Assembly: GCF_049705945.1 (NCBI RefSeq)
Contig: NZ_JBNAMV010000003.1
Location: 1-64,000, forward strand
DNA length: 64,000 nt
Direction: 5' to 3'
Source: Salarchaeum japonicum_A
GTDB lineage: Archaea; Halobacteriota; Halobacteria; Halobacteriales; Halobacteriaceae
How positions within the stretch are numbered: the first letter of the stretch is position 1; each line of letters starts with the position of its first letter. The notes beneath the pieces were generated by a model, which worked only from the letters and a program-made list of their open reading frames with translations, was not told the origin of the DNA and ran no database searches. Made by a program: the position numbers and the translations under genes. Below are positions 41,999 to 50,006 of the stretch, one piece after another.

Positions 41999-42020
41999 GG
42001 GGCCGGAATGGGTGAGCCCC
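41999..42020 (+). promoter_or_regulatory. GGGTG-loop hairpin G
   Basis: After GTTTTTCA: stem GGGGC (41999-42003) / GCCCC (42016-42020), loop CGGAATGGGTGA. It ends 19 bases before ATG 42040. The stem polarity is opposite to the CCCC-type copies. Confidence 0.65.
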
Positions 42021-42039
42021 GTCATAGGCTCGTGATTCG

Positions 42040-42456
42040 ATGACCTCAGACGACGATCCGTTTCACGACTGCGAGTTGGATCCCGAAGCGATCCTCGGAA
42101 CACACACCTTCGAAGACGTCCTATTCACCGACGAGACAGAAACTCCGGTGAACGTGATCACCGGCGAGACACCGGCACATTCGCAAACAACCGTCGAGGA
42201 AGCGAAGGAGTTCGCTGCGAGTATCGATACGGAGACGCCCCAGATCGCGCTTCCCGCATCCGTCGAGTCGCAGGTCGAAACACAGAGCAAGCCCTACACG
42301 GCGGCCGCATTCTTCCACTTCAAGGCGACTGGCTCGCTCGAACTCCACCGCGCCTACCACGCAGCCCACAACTCGGACGCGTTCGCCGTCGATTTCGAGG
42401 CCGACTACGAATCGGGCGATCTGACCATCACTGTCGAACGAGCGGACGAGTCCTGA
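42040..42456 (+). CDS. 138-residue acidic protein, unknown
   Basis: MTSDDDPFHDCELDPEAILGTHTFEDVLFTDETETPVNVITGETPAHSQTTVEEAKEFAAS... is acidic, with a C-terminal alpha/beta part (AAAFFHFKATGSLELHRAYHAAHNSDAFAVDFEADYESGDLTITVERADES). No family. Preceded by a ~270-base intergenic gap and GGGTG-loop hairpin G; hairpin H follows its stop. Confidence 0.6.
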   Translation: MTSDDDPFHDCELDPEAILGTHTFEDVLFTDETETPVNVITGETPAHSQTTVEEAKEFAASIDTETPQIALPASVESQVETQSKPYTAAAFFHFKATGSLELHRAYHAAHNSDAFAVDFEADYESGDLTITVERADES

Positions 42457-42487
42457 GAATCCGGCGTCACGGGGGAGAGTTTTTCGA

Positions 42488-42510
42488 GCGCCGGCGATGG
42501 GTGCCGGCGC
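42488..42510 (+). promoter_or_regulatory. GGGTG-loop hairpin H
   Basis: After TTTTTCGA: stem GCGCCGG (42488-42494) / CCGGCGC (42504-42510), seven perfect pairs, loop CGATGGGTG. It ends 24 bases before GTG 42535 and 51 before ATG 42562. Confidence 0.7.
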
Positions 42511-42561
42511 ATCTGGAGCGAGCAACGACACCCGGTGCGTCGGCGTTTCGAGGTGTTCGAG

Positions 42562-43053
42562 ATGCACATGGTGATTTACGCCCTCGTAGAGGCATCGACG
42601 CACGACGACGCACTGGCCACCGGAAAGACGGTGTTCGACCGCTTGGTCGGCGCGGACCCACACGCCGGCGCCGTCTTCGACTACTACGTCTGTTTCGATG
42701 AGGAGGATACGTCCGTTGCGGGCAAAGCGCGGTGGGGAGAGCTCCCGACTGCAGCCCCCGTCGACTCCGACGACGGCCGGGATCTCCTCGAGCGTGGCTG
42801 GGAGGCGACGAAGGCGGAATTCGAGCGTAATCTCGAGCGGGTGAAGGAAGCCATCGACGAGTTCTCCGACGAGGAGATCATGCGCGACGAGGACCTCGCG
42901 CGGCACGCCTTCCACCAGGTCGGTGCGTACGACGGCCCAACGATCTTCCTGTACACCGAACACGGAACCGGCATTCGCCACCGTGGACAGTTGGATCGAC
43001 TCCTCGAGGAGAGTGAAGAGCTCTGGATCGTGCCCGCTGACGTCCACTTCTGA
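42562..43053 (+). CDS. 163-residue protein, unknown
   Basis: MHMVIYALVEASTHDDALATGKTVFDRLVGADPHAGAVFDYYVCFDEEDTSVAGKARWGELPTA... begins with a strand-helix unit and contains a helical middle (REWEATKAEFERNLERVKEAIDEF-like) and a C-terminal FLYTEHGTGIRHRGQLDRLLEESEELWIVPADVHF. GTG 42535 would add nine residues and fits hairpin spacing better. It ends three bases before the next gene. Seen only as a haloarchaeal hypothetical. Confidence 0.65.
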   Translation: MHMVIYALVEASTHDDALATGKTVFDRLVGADPHAGAVFDYYVCFDEEDTSVAGKARWGELPTAAPVDSDDGRDLLERGWEATKAEFERNLERVKEAIDEFSDEEIMRDEDLARHAFHQVGAYDGPTIFLYTEHGTGIRHRGQLDRLLEESEELWIVPADVHF

Positions 43054-43056
43054 ACA

Positions 43057-43425
43057 ATGCCCCGCATCACCAACTGGCGACGCGAGTGCCGCTCGCCGAC
43101 GCTCGCGTATCGGAACACCGAGACCGGTGCGCGAGCCGTCCTGCATCGAGCGCCAGATTCGTATCGGTACAAATGGCGTGGAGCAATCCTCGTCGACGGC
43201 TACCCAGTGTGGTCGCGGGGGTACGAGACGAAAGACGCGACGGCGTTCCGTGACGAGCTCCGGGAGCGTCCCGCTCCGGACCTCAGCTGTCCGGAGTGTC
43301 CGAACGAGGACGTTCGTGTCGGCGAGAAAGCGGCAGACGGAGCGAAAGTCCAGCGGTGGTACGACTGCCCGGACTGTGGGTACGAAGCCCCCTCACGCAT
43401 CATCTACGGGCGGAGTACGCCGTAA
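43057..43425 (+). CDS. zinc-ribbon protein (DUF7568-like)
   Basis: A 122-residue protein. Basic N-terminal strands (RNTETGARAVLHRAPDSYRYKWRGAILVDGYPVWSRGYETKDATAFRDEL) precede a zinc ribbon: CPECPNEDVRVGEKAADGAKVQRWYDCPDCGYEAP. The ribbon layout recalls TFIIS-type ribbons. Three bases after the upstream stop, so the two are one operon. Function unknown. Confidence 0.65.
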   Translation: MPRITNWRRECRSPTLAYRNTETGARAVLHRAPDSYRYKWRGAILVDGYPVWSRGYETKDATAFRDELRERPAPDLSCPECPNEDVRVGEKAADGAKVQRWYDCPDCGYEAPSRIIYGRSTP

Positions 43426-43558
43426 CTCAGGGCTTGACTCCGAGAGTGAAGGCCGTACATTCCGCTAAGGAACGGGTGTGCGTGGTTTGTCTGCTTCTCA
43501 CATATATGGAGGGTCAGCCACCGAGCCAATTAAGTATATCCAAAAGATATACATCGAT

Positions 43559-43714
43559 ATGGCGAATCGATTTCAAATCGACGGCGAGGAAGTTCTCGAC
43601 GGCCAAGTCAAGGAGTTCGGGAACAGCGCCCACGTCACCGTCCCCAAACGCTGGCGTGGGGCTGACGTGAAAGTCGTCCGTACCTCAGAACCAACCAAAC
43701 AAGACGAAGAATGA
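43559..43714 (+). CDS. DUF2080 transposase-associated AbrB-like protein
   Basis: A 51-residue protein, MANRFQIDGEEVLDGQVKEFGNSAHVTVPKRWRGADVKVV, a short swapped-hairpin AbrB-type fold that regularly accompanies TnpB genes of IS200/IS605-type elements in haloarchaea. TATA-like TATATC (43535-43540) precedes ATG 43559 by about 25 bases. It overlaps the tnpB start by four bases. Confidence 0.8.
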   Translation: MANRFQIDGEEVLDGQVKEFGNSAHVTVPKRWRGADVKVVRTSEPTKQDEE

Positions 43715-44233
43715 CTGATTCACAGGCTCTCATCAAGACGCTGGACTTCCAGCTCGACATCCAGAGCGACAATGAGATCCTGCTGTACGACGCCACCCTC
43801 GAAGCGAGGTCGGTATACAACCAATCTATCCGACTCGCTAAGAAAGGTGTGGATTGGGGCGCCATCCCCGATCGCGTGGCCGAGGACGCCAGCCTCGTGA
43901 AAAACACGATACAGCGCGTCGTCGCCAAAGCACTCGGTGCGATGGAGAACTACTACGAGTATGACGACTACAACAAACCCAGCCACACCAAAGATGGAAC
44001 GTACCCGCTCCGGGCGAACTACGAGGAGGGGTACAACTTGTTCCTTACCGACGACGGCGACGTGGCGTTCCGGATCAGCGCGAAGCCCTACAAGCACGTC
44101 AAGGGCGTCCTCGATGGTGACGACGCTCATCTCGACATTCTCAAGACCGCACTTGAAAGCGATGCATGGACGATTGGGACGGCGGAAGCCCTGTTCCGAA
44201 ACGGCAACGCCGAGCTGCACGTCAACGTAACTA
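43711..44233 (+). pseudogene. tnpB: tnpB 5' part, interrupted by IS630
   Basis: The first ~174 residues of an IS1341-type TnpB (MTDSQALIKTLDFQLDIQSDNEILLYDATLEARSVYNQSIRLAKKGVDW...). The frame is cut at 44233 by the IS630 element. After removing that element and one TA, the frame reads on for 23 codons (VTSEFPVAESVADCPLERASITRLL) to TGA 45360-45362, but the RuvC core and zinc finger are missing. So the gene had already lost its middle before or when the IS630 element arrived. TnpB here cannot be an active RNA-guided nuclease. Confidence 0.72.
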
Positions 44234-45289
44234 TAGTAACCGTTAGAACTTTTTGCTCGGAGACTGTTGTAAGAGATAGTGGAACATCTCGACGAGATCT
44301 CTGTCGAGGAACTGCAAGACGCTCTTGACAATGTGGACGGAAAAAAGCCGACACAACGGCTCTTAGCCGCAATCGCGTACAAGAACGGTGTAACTCAGAC
44401 CGAGCTATCCGAGTGGTACGATGTTCAGCGGCGGACGATCTACAGCTGGCTCACGCGACTCGACACTGACGAGTCGCTTGAGCGAGCCGTTTCTGACGAT
44501 AAGCGAACTGGGAGAAAGAGAAAACTCTCAGAATCACAGCAAGAAAAATTCGAAGAAACCGTTCACGAACCACCTGAAGAGGTCGGGATCGACGCGCCGG
44601 CGTGGACGCCGGCGCTTGCCCAAGAGTATCTCGAAGAAACGTACGGTGTCGAGTATTCAATCCCGAGTTGTCGGCGGTTGCTGAAAGAAGCGGGATTGAG
44701 CTACCAGAAACCACGCCGTTCAGCCGCCGAAGCCGACGACAACGAGCAAGAAGCGTTTCACGAGAAGCTCAAAAAAAGCGGCGGGAAATGGACGCCACCG
44801 TAGTCTGTATCGACCAAACCAAGAAATCTGTGCAAGTTGAGCCGCGGGCCGCGTGGTTTCCGCAGGGCACGCGGCCCTCGGTCGAGCTTTCAGGCCAACG
44901 TGATTGGACGTGTCTGCTGGGCGCGATCACCGAGGACGGTGATCGCTTTTTCTCTCGGTTCACCGAGTACGTCACGGCCGAACACGCGAAACATTTCATT
45001 TTAGCGTTATGCCAAGAATTCGAAGATGACTTGCTCGTGGTGCTGGATTGTGCGCCATACTTCCAGGCGTCAGCCCGTCACGGACCTGGCGGCCCGTGAC
45101 GATCTCGCCTTCGTGACGTTACCGTCGTATTCGCCGGAGCTGAATCTTGTCGAGGAGTGCTGGAGACAGCTTCAAGCGTCGCTTAGCAACCGCTTCTTTG
45201 ACTCACTCGACGAGCTGACGACTGCGATTGATACAGCTCTTGACCAACTCTCCATTCCAAAAGTAAGCAACTATTTCTAATCGCTACTA
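44234..45289 (+). mobile_element. IS630-family element (1056 bp)
   Basis: The two ends form imperfect inverted repeats (TAGTAACCGTTAGAACT... and the complement of ...TTTCTAATCGCTACTA), flanked by the dinucleotide TA on both sides (44232-44233 and 45290-45291), the TA duplication typical of IS630/Tc1. It carries one DDE transposase gene in three frames. Inserted in tnpB. Confidence 0.8.
44279..45280 (+). pseudogene. IS630-family transposase, frameshifted
   Basis: GTG 44279 opens the HTH half (QTELSEWYDVQRRTIYSWLTRLD). At the A7 run near 44772-44778 the product must slip -1 to reach the DDE half (MDATVVCIDQTKKSVQVEP..., first Asp; VVLDCAP, second Asp). This looks like the programmed frameshift usual for the family. 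A second shift at the C-run 45074-45076 (one extra C) is needed to reach LPSYSPELNLVEECWRQL with the final Glu; that one looks like a disabling mutation. Confidence 0.72.
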
Positions 45290-45362
45290 TAGTGAATTTC
45301 CTGTTGCGGAATCTGTGGCTGATTGCCCGCTGGAGCGGGCGAGCATTACCCGTCTGCTTTGA

Positions 45363-45651
45363 GGTATTCCGGAGGTGGATCAACCACGCTCTCGACGAGA
45401 TGCTTCGTCGGAAGTGGGAAGTATCGACCAATGGTGTCGGGGTTCCTGTGATGTATAGCCTACTGGACGGGGGCTCGGTCACTCCGCACCCAGCTGTGGC
45501 TCTCTGGAGAGCGACCCCTTCGACTCTCGCATGTGAGGGCTGTGCTCTCACTACTGTGAGACCACCGTCTCCGCGTCCATCGTCCAAGTCTCTGGGAGGA
45601 TCTCGCCTCTCTTCCTTGGGAGATCGTGTCAGCCATCAGGGACGATGTGAA
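45363..45651. other. 289-base gap, no gene supported
   Basis: A plus frame (45292-45696) crosses this gap but reads as unlikely protein. The piece just right of the IS630 element may be the lost tnpB right end, where a guide RNA would normally lie; a hairpin GCCCGCTGGAGCGGGC is at 45326-45341. Confidence 0.35.
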
Positions 45652-46401
45652 CTACTGATAATGGAGTTCGACTTCAATAACATTTGCGGCCTCTAACAAA
45701 GAGTCAATAATATCCTTCTGGTGTGAATTCTTAGCAGGGACATACATCGATATTGCGCCCGTAACTTCTCCACTCTCTGAGTCCGTGATTGCTGTTCCTA
45801 TTCCTTGTAATCCGATACCAATCTCCTCGTGATCAACTGCATATTCTTGGTTTCTTATGTCTGTCAGTTCGCTTTGTAACTCATCTTCATCAGTAATAGT
45901 CTGGTCAGTCACCGCTACAAGCCCCCGCGATTCAATAATATTCTCTACTTTTTCTTCCGGGGAATGGGCGAGAATCGCTTTTCCAGGTGCAGCTGAATGA
46001 AGAAGAAAATGTGTTCCCTCGTGGGTTAGTGCATTCTGCATATTCTCTCCGCTTACCGTATAAAGGACAACACCGTATCCACGTTCTTCGATGGTCAATA
46101 CTACTGGTGCACCTTTTGAGGTAGCGAGATCTCTAAGTACCGGCCTAGCCGTTCGAAACAACTCATTTCTTTTTCGCAGATTTCCTCCCAGATTCAAAAA
46201 TTGGTGACTCAGACAATATTCCCCATTCGTGTTGATGACATAACCTTCCTCTGTGAGGGTCCGTAAGTAATCGTGGACAGTACTTCGGTTCATCTCTAAC
46301 TCATCAGCAATCTTCGTAGCTGTTAGATTGCCGGACGCCGAGAGTAATTGGATTATATCGAATGCGGTTCGGACCGACTTTATCGAGTTTGAGGGAGTCA
46401 T
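45652..46401 (-). CDS. IclR-family transcriptional regulator
   Basis: A 249-residue protein. The N-terminal winged helix (SVRTAFDIIQLLSASGNLTATKIADELEMNRSTVHDYLRTLTEEGYVI, about 8-55) is followed by the IclR effector-binding domain (LHSAAPGKAILAHSPEEKVENII...AITDSESGEVTGAISMYVPA). ATG 46401 is 25-30 nt from TATA-like TTAAATA (46424-46430 on the minus strand). Codon use is AT-richer than the plasmid genes. It most likely controls the acyl-CoA catabolic genes beyond the IS cluster. Confidence 0.88.
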   Translation of the reverse strand: MTPSNSIKSVRTAFDIIQLLSASGNLTATKIADELEMNRSTVHDYLRTLTEEGYVINTNGEYCLSHQFLNLGGNLRKRNELFRTARPVLRDLATSKGAPVVLTIEERGYGVVLYTVSGENMQNALTHEGTHFLLHSAAPGKAILAHSPEEKVENIIESRGLVAVTDQTITDEDELQSELTDIRNQEYAVDHEEIGIGLQGIGTAITDSESGEVTGAISMYVPAKNSHQKDIIDSLLEAANVIEVELHYQ

Positions 46402-46512
46402 GTGTGAGTCTATCAATGGTGAGTATTTAATTGTTGGTAATGTCGACAAGATAGTGTTGAGATACTTGAGTTCAAACGTTAGATGGGGTATAAATATCTA
46501 GTAACAGCAGAC

Positions 46513-47208
46513 GGCGGTGTTCAGATAAGGATGAAGGATGAGGCGTTCGTTTTCTGAGTGATCTATGCCCGAAAACGACCGCCTCAACGGGTGTTTAGAC
46601 GAGATCGACTTAGAGTTTGTTGAACGAGAAGCGACACCGCGACTGCTGATGAAGCTCAGTATTCAGCTCCATCTTGCTGGTCTATCGCTTTCGAATACTG
46701 TATCTATTCTTGAAGTATTCGGTGTCGAACGCGCTCGGTCCACCATTCATAATTGGGTTCACAAGGCCGATCTACAGCCCGACTCCGGTCGGTGCCCGGA
46801 TCACATTGCGGTTGACGAGACTGTGATCCGACTGAATGATGAGCAATATTGGCTGTATGCTGCCGTCGAGCCAGAAACAAACGAATTGCTACATACAAAG
46901 CTTGAACCGACGACAACGAAGGTTCTCGCGCATTCATTTCTGACGGACCTCTCCGAGAAACACGACGTCTCCGACGCCGTGTTTCTCGTCGATGGCTCGC
47001 ACTCGTTACAAGACGCGTGCCAGCGTCACGGCTTCGATTTCAGATACGAGAAACATGGAAATCGGAATGCTGTCGAACGTGTCTTTAGAGAGATAAAACG
47101 TCGAACTCTCTGCTTCTCAAACTGTTTCAGCAGCGCCAAAGCAGAAACTGCCGACGACTGGCTCAGATCGTTCAGCTTCGCATGGAATCAGCTTATCTGA
47201 ACACTACC
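46513..47208 (+). mobile_element. IS6-family element, intact (696 bp)
   Basis: 17-bp inverted repeats GGCGGTGTTCAGATAAG (46513-46529) and CTTATCTGAACACTACC (47192-47208) match except at two positions. The flanking 8-bp CAGCAGAC is duplicated (46505-46512 and 47209-47216), the target duplication of a recent IS6 insertion. It carries one full transposase. Confidence 0.9.
46565..47200 (+). CDS. IS6-family transposase
   Basis: A 211-residue DDE transposase. First Asp is in HIAVDETVIRLNDEQYWLYAAVEP, second in FLVDGSHSLQDAC and the Glu in NRNAVERVFREIKRR, all in IS6 (IS26-like) spacing. An N-terminal HTH (LSNTVSILEVFGVERARSTIHNWVHK) precedes. No defects, so this copy could be active, moving by cointegrate formation. 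Confidence 0.9.
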   Translation: MPENDRLNGCLDEIDLEFVEREATPRLLMKLSIQLHLAGLSLSNTVSILEVFGVERARSTIHNWVHKADLQPDSGRCPDHIAVDETVIRLNDEQYWLYAAVEPETNELLHTKLEPTTTKVLAHSFLTDLSEKHDVSDAVFLVDGSHSLQDACQRHGFDFRYEKHGNRNAVERVFREIKRRTLCFSNCFSSAKAETADDWLRSFSFAWNQLI

Positions 47209-47386
47209 CAGCAGACGGACTTATACTAGTCACATACACATATACGGCTCCGTTGAAACCCTCCGCAAGTGATATATCCTTACCTAGTCGGGGTCAGCAC
47301 AGGATATTCTCGGAGCAAGTAGCAGTGTCTGGTGATATGACAGCTGTCGACCAATGCTCCGTCCCACCGGTCTTATGATGTACCCG

Positions 47387-48781
47387 CATCGGTGTTCGGT
47401 TAAGCACTGGATCGCCTCATGAAGGCTTCAGCCACTCGTTCGCCGAGTAAGAGGCGTGATTTCTCTGGCTGGCGAGCGTCACGGAACATCAACTCCGGCA
47501 GATTCGGCGGTGGATGTCCGAACGACTGGGCCAAATCTTCGAGAATGATCTGGGCGACAGACCGGAAGGTCTTCGCCCAGCGTTCGCGGGGAAACACCGT
47601 CTCCGGGAATAGCTCTTGAAACACGCCGAGTAAGGCTCTGCTGACCGTCAGCGTCAGCAGAGCCGCCACCACCAGCAGGTGAACGATTGCTGGATCACTC
47701 GTCTGGAACTTCTCCAGCCCATACAGCGACTTCAGTTCCCGGAACAGCAACTCCACTTCCCACCGCAACCCGTACAGCGCTGCGACCTGCCTTGGAGTGA
47801 ACTCATCGGGTAGATTCGTCACGTACAGGTGGTAGTCGTCGGTGTCCTCGTTGCGGACACCGACGACGCGAAACTCCACCGAATCGGTTGACTGCTTCCC
47901 AGCGTATGCCCGCCGTTTGAACTCGATCTCCACGGTTACGTCGATAATCTCCCGACTGAGATCTCCTAGAACGTCCCGAAGACGACGCTCTGGCAAGGAA
48001 ATGGCGCGCCCGCGCCATTTCCGCCGCTCTCCGACGATCAATGGGTTTGCGTTCGACTTCAGCCGAGTCAGGAAGAAGCCGCCGTTCTCTTCGATCAACG
48101 CGAACCGGCGGAAACTGTAGAAGCCCAGATCGAACAGTAACAGCCGCCCTCGCAGCCAACTCCCGGTGCGGAGTTGGCTGCTCTCGTGGGTGCGTTCATC
48201 GGTGAGCTGGAACTGCTCGATCGTCTGCTTGGTCGCGTTCTGCACGAGGTGGAGTTTCGCGCCGGATTGATCCGCGTGAGTCGCCGGAAACTCGTTGAGG
48301 AGCCGATGCAACCTGAAGACGGTTGCATCGGCGATCAGCACTTCTCGAAACAGCTCGAACTGTGGCGCGATCGTGTGAGGAACCGCGACCTCCTCGAGAG
48401 CGTGCTCGAGGAGGTCGCTCAACAGTGCTGCGAGTGCCGGCGTGAACCGGTCGTAGAAGCTGGAGCGGGCAACGGTCTGGTTGGTTGCTGCGGAGTACGC
48501 CCGTTGAAATCCGGCGATGGTACGGGCTTCGCCATCGACGGCGAAGCCCATGATGAGCGTCCAAACGAGCATCGTGATGTCGATTGTCCGGTGGCGTTGG
48601 ACGACATCGCGCTCGCGCGCGATGTCTTCGATACGTTCGGCTGGAAACAGGGAAGTGAGCCGCCGTCGTATGAGGTCCGGGGAGAGTTCCTTCAGCACAA
48701 CCTCTCCCCACGCGGTCTACGCCGATAACTTCGTCAGTAGAGCGCAGTCTCTTGGTTTCTCAGCTAAACCGAACACGGATG
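47387..48781 (-). mobile_element. ISH8-type IS4-family element
   Basis: Inverted ends CATCGGTGTTCGGTTAAGC (47387-47405) and GCTAAACCGAACACGGATG (48763-48781) match at all but two positions. Size ~1395 bp, close to ISH8. No target duplication is visible, which suggests later recombination at one end. Carries a full transposase on the minus strand. Confidence 0.8.
47400..48698 (-). CDS. ISH8-type transposase (IS4 family)
   Basis: A 432-residue transposase with the DDE residues of the IS4 group: ADATVFRLH (first Asp), LLLFDLGFYSFRRF (second Asp) and LYGLRWEVELLFRELKSLYGLEKF (Y-R-W-x-x-E-x-x-F-x-x-x-K). N-terminal HTH-like region includes FQRAYSAATNQTVARSSFYDRF. No stop or frameshift, so potentially active. 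Confidence 0.9.
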   Translation of the reverse strand: MLKELSPDLIRRRLTSLFPAERIEDIARERDVVQRHRTIDITMLVWTLIMGFAVDGEARTIAGFQRAYSAATNQTVARSSFYDRFTPALAALLSDLLEHALEEVAVPHTIAPQFELFREVLIADATVFRLHRLLNEFPATHADQSGAKLHLVQNATKQTIEQFQLTDERTHESSQLRTGSWLRGRLLLFDLGFYSFRRFALIEENGGFFLTRLKSNANPLIVGERRKWRGRAISLPERRLRDVLGDLSREIIDVTVEIEFKRRAYAGKQSTDSVEFRVVGVRNEDTDDYHLYVTNLPDEFTPRQVAALYGLRWEVELLFRELKSLYGLEKFQTSDPAIVHLLVVAALLTLTVSRALLGVFQELFPETVFPRERWAKTFRSVAQIILEDLAQSFGHPPPNLPELMFRDARQPEKSRLLLGERVAEAFMRRSSA

Positions 48782-49465
48782 GCTTTCTCACTAATCCCAA
48801 ATACGCTATCGACGACTTCTTCGACAGGCTCGTCGAGCAGGCCGGCATTCGGGGTCTGCCCGACTCGACGTACTCCACCAATTCGCCGCACATCGAGATG
48901 ATCCAGTACAACGACGCTGTCTCATGAAACTACGATCCAACCGCCAAAGAGTACTACTACAGCTTCGGGTGTACAATCGTCTCAACCGGTGCAAGGATTC
49001 CGATAGCAGCGGAGTTCAAACAGGCTAAACAAGCAGACTAAGAGACGGCGATGCACATCACACGTGGCGCGCTCGCCATCAATACGCCAGTCAGGATGCT
49101 TGAGGCAGCAGCTACGACATCCTCGATTGGCACGACCACCTGCTGAACGCAGGGTCGTGCCGATTGCTCCCTACAATCCGCGAAACATTGACGACTTGAA
49201 AGACATCGAACACAGGGTCGAAGACCGAACCGAGGAACACAGCGAGGATGTTCAGCTGAAACAATCCATCTTGGACGAGACGTACGACAACCGGACAGGG
49301 GTCGAACGAACCAACGACATAGCCAAAGACTCTGGCCTCGGGCATGTGCGTGCTCGAGGCCGCGTCCACGCACGAACAGAGGTGTTCCTTGCGCTGTGTC
49401 TCCGACTCGTTGTTGCAATCACCACCTCCGAACAAGGAAACGAACCGGGCTGTGTGAAGCTATGA
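48782..49465 (+). pseudogene. decayed transposase remnant
   Basis: Fragments of one protein are spread over two frames with in-frame stops: NPKYAIDDFFDRLVEQAG..., then YDPTAKEYYYSFGCTIVSTGARIPIAAEFKQAKQAD, then VPIAPYNPRNIDDLKDIEHRVEDRTEEHSEDVQLKQSILDETYDNRTGVERTNDIAKD...ARTEVFLALCLRLVVAIT. The last part matches the C-terminal YDNR-x-x-VER end of haloarchaeal IS5/IS4-like transposases. The 5' part is cut by the ISH8 element. Confidence 0.65.
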
Positions 49466-50006
49466 GATGAATTCTATGACACGTTCGTAGACGTTGATAA
49501 TATCGACAATTGGAGGCTTTAGGAATCCCCCATCTAGGGCCATAGAATAACAAAGCTACTATTGTTAGTCTATAGGGCCATCATCCGACTATAGCCAGTG
49601 TTGACGATATCAACAATTTTGGATCCGGCCGTTGTTGTAGTGAGCCTATTCGCTGCCACTAGGCGATGCGTGATCAATCATTTAGTAAAACGAAGGGGAT
49701 ACGACCTGACGTGGTATCCAACCCAGCCTAGTGGTATAAGTTAAAATGGCTGTAGTGAATCGCCGGACGTAGCTTAATTTCACTATGCCACCGCCTGCCT
49801 GATGTGTGAACCGTACACATCAAGGTGAGTTCGCGGAACTTTCCAAACATTCTTTGTGAAGCAGGGATCTTTGACATAATCAGCGGCGGTTTCCCGCTTC
49901 ATCTCCCTAGTTCTAACGGTAGAAGCAGACGCTATCCAACGATTTGCCGAAACCGAATTCGTTAGTATCCGCCAATCAATATTCGTACAGTTCCGTCGGG
50001 ACCTTT
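49466..50006. other. 541-base AT-richer gap, no gene seen
   Basis: No convincing frame. Related phrases TTGATAATATCGACAATT (near 49496) and TTGACGATATCAACAATT (near 49600) are imperfect direct repeats, and TAGGGCCAT recurs (near 49535 and 49573). These may be relics of mobile DNA or an operator; nothing firm. Confidence 0.4.

Noticed and set aside
45292..45696. 134-codon plus-strand frame right of IS630
   Set aside because: Low-complexity Ser/Pro/Arg sequence that starts at the IS end and overlaps the IclR gene's 3' end.
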